Assembly (NCBI GenBank): GCA_033239005.1
Contig: BSQZ01000022.1
Coordinates: 6,031,001-6,095,000 of the forward strand
Reading direction: 5' to 3'
Length of the DNA: 64,000 nt
From: Lamellibrachia satsuma
Lineage: Eukaryota > Annelida > Polychaeta > Sabellida > Siboglinidae
A program made the position numbers and the translations under genes. The notes under the pieces are model-generated. The model searched no databases. It worked only from the letters and a program-made list of their open reading frames with translations, and was not told the origin of the DNA. The stretch's first letter is position 1. Every line of letters begins with the position of its first letter. This document shows, one piece after another, positions 50,538 through 62,974 of this stretch.

Positions 50538-53500
50538 TGTTGTTGACAGTCCACTGTGACGTCATACTGGATATACCAGTCTTGCTGTGAATGTGATACC
50601 ACCACTGCTGGTTGACAGTCCACTGTGACGTCATACTGGATATACCAGCCTTGCTGTGAATGTGATGCCACCACTGCTGGTTGACAGTCCACTGTGACGT
50701 CATACAGGATATACCAGCCTTGCTGTGAATGTGATGCCACCACTGCTGGTTGACAGTCCACTGTGACGTCATACTGGATATACCAGCCTTGCTGTGAATG
50801 TGATGCCACCACTGCTGGTTGACAGTCCACTGTGACGTCATACTGGATATACCAGCCTTGCTGTGAATGTGATGCCACCACTGCTGGTTGACAGTCCACT
50901 GTGACGCCATACTGGATATACCAGCCTTGCTGTGAATGTGATGCCACCACTGCTGGTTGACAGTCCACTGTGACGTCATACTGGATATACCAGTCTTGCT
51001 GTGAATGTGATGCCACCACTGCTGGTTGACAGTCCACTGTGACGTCATACTGGATATACCAGTCTTGCTGTGAATGTGATGCCACCACTGCTGGTTGACA
51101 GTCCACTGTGACGTCATACTGGATATACCAGTCTTGCTGTGAATGTGATGCCACCACTGCTGGTTGACAGTCCACTGTGACGTCATACTGGATATACCAG
51201 TCTTGCTGTGAATGTGATGCCACCACTGCTGGTTGACAGTCCACTGTGACGTCATACTGGATATACCAGTCTTGCTGTGAATGTGATGCCACCACTGCTG
51301 GTTGACAGTCCACTGTGACGTCATACTGGATATACCAGTCTTGCTGTGAATGTGATGCCACCACTGCTGGTTGACAGTCCACTGTGACGTCATACTGGAT
51401 ATACCAGCCTTGCTGTGAATGTGATGCCACCACTGCTGGTTGACAGTCCACTGTGACGTCATACTGGATATACCAGCCTTGCTGTGAATGTGATGCCACC
51501 ACTGCTGGTTGACAGTCCACTGTGACGTCATACTGGATATACCAGCCTTGCTGTGAATGTGATGCCACCACTGCTGGTTGACAGTCCACTGTGACGTCAT
51601 ACTGGATATACCAGCCTTGCTGTGAATGTGATGCCACCACTGCTGGTTGACAGTCCACTGTGACGTCATACTGGATATACCAGCCTTGCTGTGAATGTGA
51701 TGCCACCACTGCTGGTTGACAGTCCACTGTGACGTCATACTGGATATACCAGCCTTGCTGTGAATGTGATGCCACCACTGCTGGTTGACAGTCCACTGTG
51801 ACGTCATACTGGATATACCAGCCTTGCTGTGAATGTGATGCCACCACTGCTGGTTGACAGTCCACTGTGACGTCATACTGGATATACCAGCCTTGCTGTG
51901 AATGTGATGCCACCACTGCTGGTTGACAGTCCACTGTGACGTCATACTGGATATACCAGCCTTGCTGTGAATGTGATGCCACCACTGCTTGTTGACAGTC
52001 CACTGTGACGTCATACTGGATATACCAGCCTTGCTGTGAATGTGATGCCACCACTGCTTGTTGACAGTCCACTGTGACGTCATACTGGATATACCAGCCT
52101 TGCTGTGAATGTGATGCCACCACTGCTGGTTGACAGTCCACTGTGACGTCATACTGGATATACCAGCCTTGCTGTGAATGTGATGCCACCACTGCTGGTT
52201 GACAGTCCACTGTGACGTAATACTGGATATACCAGCCTTGCTGTGAATGTGATGCCACCAATGCTGGTTGACAGTCCACTGTGACGTCATACTGGATATA
52301 CCAGCCTTGCTGTGAATGTGATGCCACCACTGCTGGTTGACAGTCCACTGTGACGTCATACTGGATATACCAGCCTTGCTGTGAATGTGATGCCACCACT
52401 GCTGGTTGACAGTCCACTGTGACGTCATACTGGATATACCAGCCTTGCTGTGAATGTGATGCCACCACTGCTGGTTGACAGTCCACTGTGACGTCATACT
52501 GGATATACCAGCCTTGCTGTGAATGTGATGCCACCACTGCTGGTTGACAGTCCACTGTGACGTCATACTGGATATACCAGCCTTGCTGTGAATGTGATGC
52601 CACCACTGCTGGTTGACAGTCCACTGTGACGTCATACTGGATATACCAGCCTTGCTGTGAATGTGATGCCACCACTGCTGGTTGACAGTCCACTGTGACG
52701 TCATACTGGATATACCAGCCTTGCTGTGAATGTGATGCCACCAATGCTGGTTGACAGTCCACTGTGACGTCATACTGGATATACCAGCCTTGCTGTGAAT
52801 GTGATGCCACCACTGCTGGTTGACAGTCCACTGTGACGTCATACTGGATATACCAGCCTTGCTGTGAATGTGATGCCACCACTGCTGGTTGACAGTCCAC
52901 TGTGACGTCATACTGGATATACCAGCCTTGCTGTGAATGTGATGCCACCACTGCTGGTTGACAGTCCACTGTGACGTCATACTGGATATACCAGCCTTGC
53001 TGTGAATGTGATGCCACCACTGCTGGTTGACAGTCCACTGTGACGTCATACTGGATATACCAGCCTTGCTGTGAATGTGATGCCACCACTGCTGGTTGAC
53101 AGTCCACTGTGACGTCATACTGGATATACCAGCCTTGCTGTGAATGTGATGCCACCACTGCTGGTTGACAGTCCACTGTGACGTCATACTGGATATACCA
53201 GCCTTGCTGTGAATGTGATGCCACCACTGCTGGTTGACAGTCCACTGTGACGTCATACTGGATATACCAGCCTTGCTGTGAATGTGATGCCACCACTGCT
53301 GGTTGACAGTCCACTGTGACGTCATACTGGATATACCAGCCTTGCTGTGAATGTGATGCCACCACTGCTGGTTGACAGTCCACTGTGACGTCATACTGGA
53401 TATACCAGCCTTGCTGTGAATGTGATGCCACCACTGCTGGTTGACAGTCCACTGTGACGTCATACTGGATATACCAGCCTTGCTGTGAATGTGATGCCAC

Positions 53501-54186
53501 CACTGCTGGTTGACAGTCCACTGTGACGTCATACTGGATATACCAGCCTTGCTGTGAATGTGATGCCACCACTGCTGGTTGACAGTCCACTGTGACGTCA
53601 TACTGGATATACCAGCCTTGCTGAGAATGTGATGCCACCACTGCTGGTTGACAGTCCACTGTGACGTCATACTGGATATACCAGCCTTGCTGTGAATGTG
53701 ATGCCACCACTGCTGGTTGACAGTCCACTGTGACGTCATACTGGATATACCAGCCTTGCTGTGAATGTGATGCCACCACTGCTGGTTGACAGTCCACTGT
53801 GACGTCATACTGGATATACCAGCCTTGCTGTGAATGTGATGCCACCACTGCTGGTTGACAGTCCACTGTGACGTCATACTGGATATACCAGCCTTGCTGT
53901 GAATGTGATACCACCACTGCTGGTTGACAGTCCACTGTGACGTCATACTGGATATACCAGCCTTGCTGTGAATGTGATACCACCACTGCTGGTTGACAGT
54001 CCACTGTGACGTCATACAGGATATACCAGTCTTGCTGTGAATGTGATACCACCACTGCTGGTTGACAGTCCACTGTGACGTCATACAGGATATACCAGTC
54101 TTGCTGTGAATGTGATACCACCACTGCTGGTTGACAGTCCACTGTGACGTCATACTGGATATACCAGCCTTGCTGTGAATGTGATA
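50538..54186. repeat. 69-bp satellite with CRE palindrome, about 53 copies
   Basis: The unit is CCACTGTGACGTCATACTGG, ATATACCAGCCTTGCTGTGA, ATGTGATGCCACCACTGCTG and GTTGACAGT. Nearly every unit contains TGACGTCA, the consensus cAMP response element. Variants are blockwise: CCAGTCTTGC around 50980-51350 and 54020-54110, CCAATGCTGG at 52258 and 52741, CTTGTTGACAG at 51988 and 52057. The unit has no stop in two minus frames, producing artefact frames of 1304 and 1206 codons. Confidence 0.98.
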
Positions 54187-55633
54187 AGGATAAGGATAAG
54201 GATAAATTTTTTTTTCCTAACTGCAAAAAACATAGATAAATTATATTGAGTGGCAATATAAATTATATAAATACATATGATACATGCACATATAGAACTG
54301 TACAATATATAATAGCAAGTAATAAATCATCGATAAAAGTAATATATTATGCAACAACCAAAAAAAAAAAAAACATATTTTCTGTGGGAAGGGAGACTCC
54401 TACTAAGACCAACAATGGTCGCTATCGTAGGAGCCACCCAAACTAACAATAACAATAAACATATATTTCCTATACATATATTTCTACATTAAGAAAGTAG
54501 AGAGCATGTTTGGTTTTTTGTCTGTGTCTTACATATAATCAATTTAAGTGTTTGATGATGTGTTGTACTGGTGTGTTTTATGTGTTGTTTTCGCCTGTAC
54601 GTGTGTAAGCCTGTGTGCAAGTATACAAAGTGAAAAGTTTAATTGTGATTGCATGAACTGTGTTATGCTCATTCATAATTTATTTAATTTAGTTGGCATA
54701 TATAGCAATTTAGGAGAGTGCATGTGTCATTATATTTTTGTAGCATGTAATTTTTGGCATAACTTGAAAAGCCTTTCAAACTATGAGTCACTATCTTGTC
54801 TATAACTAAATCAGGGATATTGTTTATAACATGTGGCAAGTTGTATTTAAGAATTTTTTTTGCAAATTCATGTTTAGTTCTGTAAGTATGTAGTTCAGTT
54901 GTTCTCCTAGAATTATAGTTGTGAATGTATGTATTTGGGGTTATTTGCCAGTTTAAAAAGTAGACAGGTAGATTTTGATGTCTATATTTGTAATAAAATT
55001 TAAGTTCTTGTAGTTTTAGTAAGTCTTCTACTTTTAGTGTGTTGAGTTTTTTAAAAAGTGGTTCTGTGTGTGAATTGTATTTGCTTAATGTTATAATTCG
55101 TACTGCTTTCTTTTGTATTTTCACTAATCTGTTTCTTTGATATCCCCATGTCGTAATACAGTAATTAATATGAGGTAATATCAATGCATTGTATAACATA
55201 ATTTTTATTTCTAAAGGTAATACATGTTTTAATCTGTTTAGTATTCCTATAGTTTTGGAACACTTATTTGAGATTTTTTCTCTGTGTTTTTTCCAATTTA
55301 AGTTAGTATCTATAGTTAAGCCTAGGTAGTTAAATTCTTCCACTTTCTCAATATCTATATTATTTATTTTGAGAGATAATGTCAGTGTAGTTTTGTTTGG
55401 CATTTGGAAGGTCATATATTTAGATTTACTTTTATTTAGTGATAGCTTATTTATATTAAGCCACTCAACTATTTTGAGGAGTTCTTAATTTATTACTGAT
55501 TCTGTACTTTTATTTTGGACACTATCTCTGAAAGTTTCAATAGTGCTAAATAAAGTGGTATCATCAGCATATATTATAAAGTTAAACATTTGGCTGGCTT
55601 GTGAGAAATCATTTATATATATAGTAAATAATA
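54187..55633 (-). mobile_element. 5'-truncated LINE inserted in the CRE satellite
   Basis: GTGATA is duplicated on both sides (54181-54186 and 55634-55639), and the satellite resumes in register, so this is an insertion into the array. On the minus strand it begins within the reverse transcriptase and ends in a long AT-rich 3' UTR with a tail of three ATCCTT hexamers. It is not the CR1 family seen elsewhere. Confidence 0.9.
54684..55633 (-). pseudogene. LINE reverse transcriptase C-terminal half
   Basis: LFTIYINDFSQAS and the catalytic YADDTTLF lie at about 55620-55540. A TAA near 55487 interrupts the frame. It then continues (243 codons, 55415-54684) with FNYLGLTIDTNLNWKKH and LPHINYCITTWG, the usual thumb/connection region of non-LTR elements. 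Clade not resolved (CR1/L2/Jockey group by motif). Confidence 0.85.
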
Positions 55634-55996
55634 GTGATACCACCACTGCTGGTTGACAGTCCACTGTGACGTCATACTGGATATACCAGTCTTGCTGTGA
55701 ATGTGATACCACCACTGCTGGTTGACAGTCCACTGTGACGTCATACTGCATATACCAGTCTTGCTGTGAATGTGAAACCACCACTGCTGGTTGACAGTCC
55801 ACTGTGACGTCATACTGGATATACCAGCCTTGCTGTGAATGTGATACCACCACTGCTGGTTGACAGTCCACTGTGACGTCATACTGGATATACCAGTCTT
55901 GTAGTGAATGTGAGACCACCACTGCTGGTTGACAGTCCACTGTGACGTCATACAGGATATACCAGTCTTGCAGTGAATGTGATACCACCACTGCTG
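55634..55996. repeat. CRE satellite, right part, about 5 copies
   Basis: The same 69-bp unit continues after the LINE, with CCAGTCTTGC and TGATACC or TGAAACC variants like those at the right end of the main block. Confidence 0.97.
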
Positions 55997-56571
55997 GAAA
56001 TACAAGACATACAAGAATATACAACGTGTATATAAGCTACAACATACAATGACAAGCAAGAATTACAGCATACAATGACATACCAGAAAGTAATACATGA
56101 AAATACAACGTAAAATAGAGAACGTACACGTTCTCTCGAGCAAACAAAAAGTTAGTAATAAAGTACTGTCATAGAGTCCTTATTCAATTTCTGACGTTCT
56201 CCTCACCCCGTCACAATCACGTCTATAGCACAGCAGTGGAACAGAGGTCGGAGCCCTATTCTCGGGAATTGCAGAGATATTGTGATTGGTTTTGTGATGG
56301 AGGGGAGGATTTTTTTGCGGGGTCATGACACGAGTGTGCCATTGATACCTTGGTTAACCCTGCACTGAATACGTGTGTACATCACTCCTGCTGGCACCTG
56401 TGTTATTCGATGAAGTCGACACTAGCTGCGGGCTGCTGTGTTGTGAAGTCCTACTTCGACGAGTTGTACGGAGGATTACTCGGACACACAATGGAACCGG
56501 AGCGTGTCGAGCCGCAGCAACGTCACGAACGACCCCCTCCATAAAGGACCATTGATCAAGTCCGTACCTAC
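55997..56571. other. Unique segment without recognised features
   Basis: No gene or repeat recognised; short frames at 56350-56555 on both strands have no family resemblance. Confidence 0.4.
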
Positions 56572-56731
56572 GTAACCCCCTACGTGACCCCCTACATGAC
56601 CCCCTACATGACCCCCTACGTGAACCCTTACGTGACCCCCTACGTGAACCCCTACGTGAACCCCTACGTGACCCCCTACGTGAACCCCTACGTGAACCTC
56701 TACGTGAACCCCTACGTGAACCCCTACGTGA
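56572..56731. repeat. 12-bp minisatellite, about 13 copies
   Basis: The unit is TACGTGAACCCC with GACCCCC and CATGACC variants. Scattered GGGGTTCACG sequences downstream to 56905 are inverted diverged relatives. Confidence 0.92.
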
Positions 56732-56954
56732 TCCGTTTTTTATAAGGGGGGTTCACGTTTATGATAAATGCTAAATAATATTGGGGAAGGGGTTCACGCT
56801 TTTGAGAAGCGGGTTCACGCTTTTGAAAAAAGGGGGTTCACATTTTTTAAAACATTGTAATATATCTTCATATTATTGGAGAGTTCACACTTTTCAGGGG
56901 GGTTCAAATCAAATAATTATATGTTATGCAACTATCCGATTTGTTTGAAACATA

Positions 56955-57850
56955 ATTTGATTGGTAACAGCCAGAGAATGGTAGACAATGTACAGAGAGT
57001 CGTTGAGCCGTTGTTCAAACAACATGAAGGCTTGTAAACAGTTGGTAACAGCCAGAGAATGGTAGACAATGTACAGACAGTCGTTGAGCCGTTGTTCAAA
57101 CAACACGAAGACTTGTAAACAGTTGGTAACAGCCAGAAAATGGTAGACAATGTACATACAGTCGTTGAGCCGTTGTTCAAACAACATGAAGGCTTGTAAA
57201 CAGTTGGTAGCAGCCAGAGAGCAGTAGACAATGTACAGACAGTCGTTGAGCCGTTGTTCAATCAACACGAAGACTTGTAAACAGTTGGTAACAGCCAGAG
57301 AATGGTAGACAATGTACAGACAGTCGTTGAGCCGTTGTTCAAACAACACGAAGACTTGTAAACAGTTGGTAACAGCCAGAGAATGGTAGACAATGTACAG
57401 ACAGTCGTTGAGCCGTTGTTCAAACAACACGAAAACTTGTAAACAGTTGGTAACAGCCAGATAATGGTAGACAATGTACATACAGTCGTTGAGCCGTTGT
57501 TCAAACAACATGAAGGCTTGTAAACAGTTGGTAGCAGCCAGAGAGCAGTAGACAATGTACAGACAGTCGTTGAGCCGTTGTTCAATCAACACGAAGACTT
57601 GTAAACAGTTGGTAACAGCCAGAGAATGGTAGACAATGTACAGACAGTCGTTGAGCCGTTGTTCAAACAACACGAAGACTTGTAAACAGTTTGTAACAGC
57701 CAGAGAATGGTAGACAATGTACAGACAGTCATTGAGCCGTTGTTCAAACAACACGAAGACTTGTAAACAGTTGGTAACAGCCAGAGAGTAGTAGACAATG
57801 TACAGACAGTCGTTGAGCCGTTGTTCAAACAACACGAAAACTTGTAAACA
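56955..57850. repeat. 81-bp minisatellite, about 11 copies, with 4-unit higher-order repeat
   Basis: The unit is CTTGTAAACAGTTGGTAACA, GCCAGAGAATGGTAGACAAT, GTACAGACAGTCGTTGAGCC and GTTGTTCAAACAACACGAAG plus A. A variant unit with GGTAGCAGCCAGAGAGCAGT followed by TTCAATCAACACG recurs 324 bp apart (4 x 81). Each unit has the inverted repeat GTTGTTCAAACAAC. Stop-free on the minus strand, hence spurious frames. Confidence 0.96.
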
Positions 57851-57972
57851 GAAAATGTTTATGGTTTCAGAAAATATCTGCTCACTGAAACAATGCAGGG
57901 TTAGCAAACCAATTACTCTCTTTGTTGTGGTGGCAAGCTATATGGCCTACACACATTCGCAACACACACGCA

Positions 57973-57976
<4 letters not shown>

Positions 57977-58042
<66 letters not shown>
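57977..58042. repeat. (CA)n microsatellite
   Basis: About 33 CA dinucleotides. Confidence 0.98.
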
Positions 58043-58044
<2 letters not shown>

Positions 58045-59320
58045 TCATTAGGCAGACAAAGGTGTGTATACAGCAAGACATGAAGCCAGCGTGTTGTACT
58101 GTTAGTTTCTTTTAATTGATGCTGGTCTAAACTTGCACAATGATCTGTTGCTCATTCACAGCTCAGGGCTTCTTTGATTAATTACAATGGGATTACTGGT
58201 GTCATTCACCCTGCTGCTGCTGCAACGCAATGTCAGCTCCACCCATTTGTTCTGGTGATTCCTTACTCTAACTACCAATCAAGTAACTGTATGTGCCCCT
58301 CAATCTCCCTCTTACTCTGCACAAAAGCTTGCATAATTTCTGGGAATGATCACACTCGATCTTGACATTTCACTGCGCTTATTTTTTAGACTTCGACATG
58401 TGACTGTGCTTTTCATAAATTATGACTTCTCATAAATTTTAACACCGACGTCTTACAGCTTTTCATAATTTTAACTGCTTATCACTTTTGACATCGCCCT
58501 ATGTATTAGGAAAATATAACCCTTATGTGAACTTATGTGAACTTGCTGCTCCCGGTGGCGTATGTTTAGGAAAATATGACCCTCGTGTAAACTTGTGGTG
58601 CCCCTGAAGTCTGTTAAGAAAATATGGCACGCATGAATTTGTAGCGCCCCTGGAGTCTGTAGTGGGGAAAACATTGAAACCCCCTCTTGTGAAAAGCTGG
58701 CTACGGGCCTGATTGTCAGATGCCATGTCGCGTATGGGAAAAACCTGCCAGCCCGTCTTGCATTGCACGTGGAAATGGCCACAGAGGTTGGTGAAAAAAC
58801 CAAACATATGAACTACTTGGTAGTTAATGGTTCTTAATGGAGGCTTCCTCTAGCGCAGTGTCGTGCAAAGTGCCTGGTCGTTCTGTACAGTGTGACAGAC
58901 ACTGACGACACGACGACACCGAACGTCAGACAGCCAAAGTGCATTACACTCCAACATTTGTGGGACTGAACACGTCATCAGCTCTCGTTTTTGCTGGTCT
59001 TGAGATGTGAAACTCGGCCGTGGCTCTCGGCGTCACCCCCGGTTGTAGGGTGTTGTGTGCAGCCCCTATTGCTGCACCCGTCCTGCTGTCAGACTAGAGT
59101 CTGTGAGTTGTATCCTTATGTGACGTTTAGCATGATCTTCCGAAAGCTACAGGAGGGGGGTGGGGTGGGGGGTGGGTGGGGGCACGGAATTGGTCGAGTT
59201 TAGAAGCAGCACAAGGTGAACTCGGACCCCGGTCAGCTTGACTGACGTCCGGCGCTTTCGCCGCTGCCGCGCCCACTGACCACCTACGTTGTGTCACAAT
59301 ATGAACTTTTGACTGCATAT
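58043..59320. other. Intergenic, degenerate repeats only
   Basis: A degenerate repeat of about 60 bp with GGAAAATATGACCCTCGTGT occurs about 3 times between 58508 and 58660. No coding sequence recognised. Confidence 0.45.
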
Positions 59321-59520
59321 TGAGAGAGGGAGAGAGTGAGAGTGAGAGAGAGAGAGGGGGGGGGGAGAGAGGGGGAGGAAGAGGGACTGGGAGAGAGAGA
59401 CAGAGGGAGGGATGTAATGAACATTGAGAGACCTCTAAACATCGATCAATTCCGATGCAATGTTGGCAAGTAAATGTTGGCAAGTAAATGTTGGAAAGTA
59501 AATGTTGGCAAGTAAATGCT
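59321..59520. repeat. GA-rich tract and 14-bp repeat
   Basis: An AGAGAGGGGG-rich tract (59321-59410), then TGTTGGCAAGTAAA four times (59461-59518). Confidence 0.88.
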
Positions 59521-59600
59521 TTCATTGTTTGTAAAACAAATTGAGGGGTGTCCCGAAAACGAAATACTTTAAATTGTTATCCCCAGGTTTTGTAAGGCCT

Positions 59601-59627
59601 TTCACACGGGCAATGTGCCCGTGTGAA
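59601..59627. other. Perfect 12-bp hairpin
   Basis: Arms TTCACACGGGCA and TGCCCGTGTGAA with a 3-base loop. Two further TGCCCGTGT half sites follow at about 59637 and 59752. It could be internal to a small inverted-repeat element at about 59545-59812 with AGGGGTGTCC and inverted AGGGTCGTCC ends. Confidence 0.6.
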
Positions 59628-59812
59628 AACCCTCAATGCCCGTGTTAAATTCAAAACTAAATAAAATAAACTTGTGTTGTGTATATATGCGCGGTAATGC
59701 GCTTGATAAAAGTAAAAACATGCTTGTCCGTGGCCGTGTGAAATGCTGCACTGCCCGTGTGAGCTGAACCTTATAAAAAAACGTGGTTACCCCCATTGAA
59801 GGACGACCCTAA

Positions 59813-60140
59813 TAGACACGTTTTGTGTATTGCAACTGGTCGAGACAGTTGACGTCTACGTCCCATGTATTTCTCCTTCATTAGGTGTGACATATTCTTC
59901 TGTTTCGCTGGGAAGGGAAATATGACTGCGCGGGACAAACGTGGCGTCCATCATTAAGAAAAATCATTTGTGACGAACATACCTACCAGGCTCGAATGCT
60001 GGACACACGGGAAATATTTGTCATTCTGTTATATTTCAAAACAAGTCGGAGATGTCGCGTAAATGACGTCACAGTGGAGCAGTTTGCTCAGAAACGTCGA
60101 GGCACGAAGAGCACTTGAAGATACGTTGAGGAATCTTCAG
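59813..60140. other. No recognised feature
   Basis: I see no gene, repeat or element in this stretch. Confidence 0.4.
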
Positions 60141-60144
60141 AAGA

Positions 60145-60930
60145 CAAACAAAGGTTTGAGTTGCCAATACGTCAAAGACCGTCAAAGACAAACAAAGGTT
60201 TGAATTGCCAATACGTCAAAGACCGTCAAAGACAAACAAAGGTTTGAGTTGCCAATACGTCAAAGACCGTCAAAGACAAACAAAGGTTTGAGTTGCCAAT
60301 ACGTCAAAGACCGTCAAAGACAAACAAAGGTTTGAGTTGCCAATACGTCAAAGACCGTCAAAGACAAACAAAGGTTTGAATTGCCAATACGTCAAAGACC
60401 GTCAAAGACAAACAAAGGTTTTCGAAGCCAATACGTCAAAGACCGTCAAAGACAAACAAAGGTTTCAGTTGCCAATACGTCAAAGACCGTCAAAGACAAA
60501 CAAAGGTTTCAGTTGCCAATACGTCAAAGATCGTCAAAGACAAACAAAGGTTTGAGTTGCCAATACGTCAAAGACCGTCAAAGACAAACAAAGGTTTGAA
60601 TTGCCAATACGTCAAAGACCGTCAAAGACAAACAAAGGTTTGAATTGCCAATACGTCAAAAACCGTCAAAGACAAACAAAGGTTTTCGAAGCCAATACGT
60701 CAAAGACCGTCAAAGACAAACAAAGGTTTGAATTGCCAATACGTCAAAGACCGTCAAAGACAAACAAAGGTTTGGATTGCCAATACGTCAAAGACCGTCA
60801 AAGGCAAACAAAAGTTTGGATTGCCAATACGTCAAAGACCGTCAAAGACAAACAAAGGTTTGAATTGCCAATACGTCAAAGACCGTCAAAGACAAACAAA
60901 GGTTTGAATTGCCAATACGTCAAGGACCGT
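60145..60930. repeat. 44-bp minisatellite, about 18 copies
   Basis: The unit is GCCAATACGTCAAAGACCGT then CAAAGACAAACAAAGGTTTG plus AGTT. A TTTTCGAA variant recurs at about 60420 and 60682. Confidence 0.96.
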
Positions 60931-61361
60931 TGAGCAAACTGCAAATGCGTGATGGCACCATTGACTAGCTCACGTGCATGCGTACGTGCGTGCGTGCGTG
61001 CGTGCGTATGTGAATCATGCATGCTCTGCTAGCTGCGAGCGCTTCTTTTCACATGTGTCCTGTCCATCTTTATCAAATGAAAGTCTTTTGATTGAAATGC
61101 CTCCCCCGACTTCAAAGAGACACATAAAGGCTGGTCTGCGATGGTTTGCTCCAGGCAACGGCTGTCACAGGATGATATTTGAAGTTATTTTATCACTGCC
61201 TGCGTAGCACTCTCATAATCATGAATACGCTAAGTAATATCTCGTTCGTGCTTTCATCTTAACACACCTGCAAACCTCGTGTTGTATATTATATATAATA
61301 CCAGCTACTGTATTGTCCACGCTGCTGTATTGTCCATGCTAGTAAAATAATATTCCTGTCA
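60931..61361. other. Intergenic, no recognised gene
   Basis: A short (GTGC)n run at 60980-61005; a 77-codon frame at 60974-61207 has no recognisable similarity. Confidence 0.4.
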
Positions 61362-62115
61362 CAAAACACGCCGCCATGTCACAAAACATGCCGCCATGTC
61401 TCAAAATATGCCGCCATGTCACAAAACATGCCGCCATCTCTCAAAATATGCCGCCATGTCACAAAACATACCGCCATGTCACAAAACATGCCGCCATCTC
61501 TCAAAATATGCCGCCATGTCACAAAACATGCCGCCATGTCTCAAAATATGCCGCCATGTCACAAAACATGCCGCCATCTCTCAAAATATGCCGCCATGTC
61601 ACAAAACATACCGCCATGTCACAAAACATGCCGCCATGTCTCAAAATGTGCCGCCATGTCTCAAAACATACCGCCATGTCACAAAACATGCCGCCATCTC
61701 TCAAAATATGCCGCCATGTCACAAAACATGCCGCCATGTCACAAAACATGCCGCCATCTCTCAGAATATGCCGCCATGTCTCAAAACATACCACCATGTC
61801 ACAAAACATGCCGCCATGTCTCAAAACATGCCGCCATATCTCAAAATATGCCGCCATGTCTCAAAACATACCGCCATGTCACAAAACATGCTGCCATGTC
61901 ACAAACATGCCGCCATGTCACAAAACATGCCGCCATGTCACAAAACATGCCGCCATGTCACATAACATGCCGCCATGTCTCAAAACATACCGCCATGTCT
62001 CAAAACATGCCGCCATGTCACAAAACATGCCGCCATGGCACAAAACATGTCGCCATGTCACAAATCATGCCGCCATGGCACAAATCATGCCGCCATGTCA
62101 CAAAACATGCCGCCA
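61362..62115. repeat. 20-bp minisatellite, about 38 copies
   Basis: The unit is CATGCCGCCATGTCACAAAA, with TCTCAAAAT and CATACC variants in 40 to 60-bp patterns. The 20-bp period opens all three + frames. CCGCCATG resembles a Kozak context by chance. Confidence 0.97.
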
Positions 62116-62759
<644 letters not shown>

Positions 62760-62974
62760 AGCGTGGGAATATGATGACGGAACCAATGTGGACATTTGAC
62801 AAAGATTTCGTAACTCTGAACAACAGGAGTTCGCAGTTACATACAACAGTTAGCAACGGTACCCGTGTTTTCTACGATTGTTCCGAGTTATCAATGTCAA
62901 ACATCAACGTTCAAGTGCCTTCGTACGATGCGAACGCTTCGTGAATCAGGCAGTTGGGCTTGAAGTTGTCATAT

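Noticed and set aside
61362..62115. Series of Kozak-like CCGCCATG sites as translation starts
   Set aside because: They are the repeat unit of a 20-bp minisatellite with no gene downstream.
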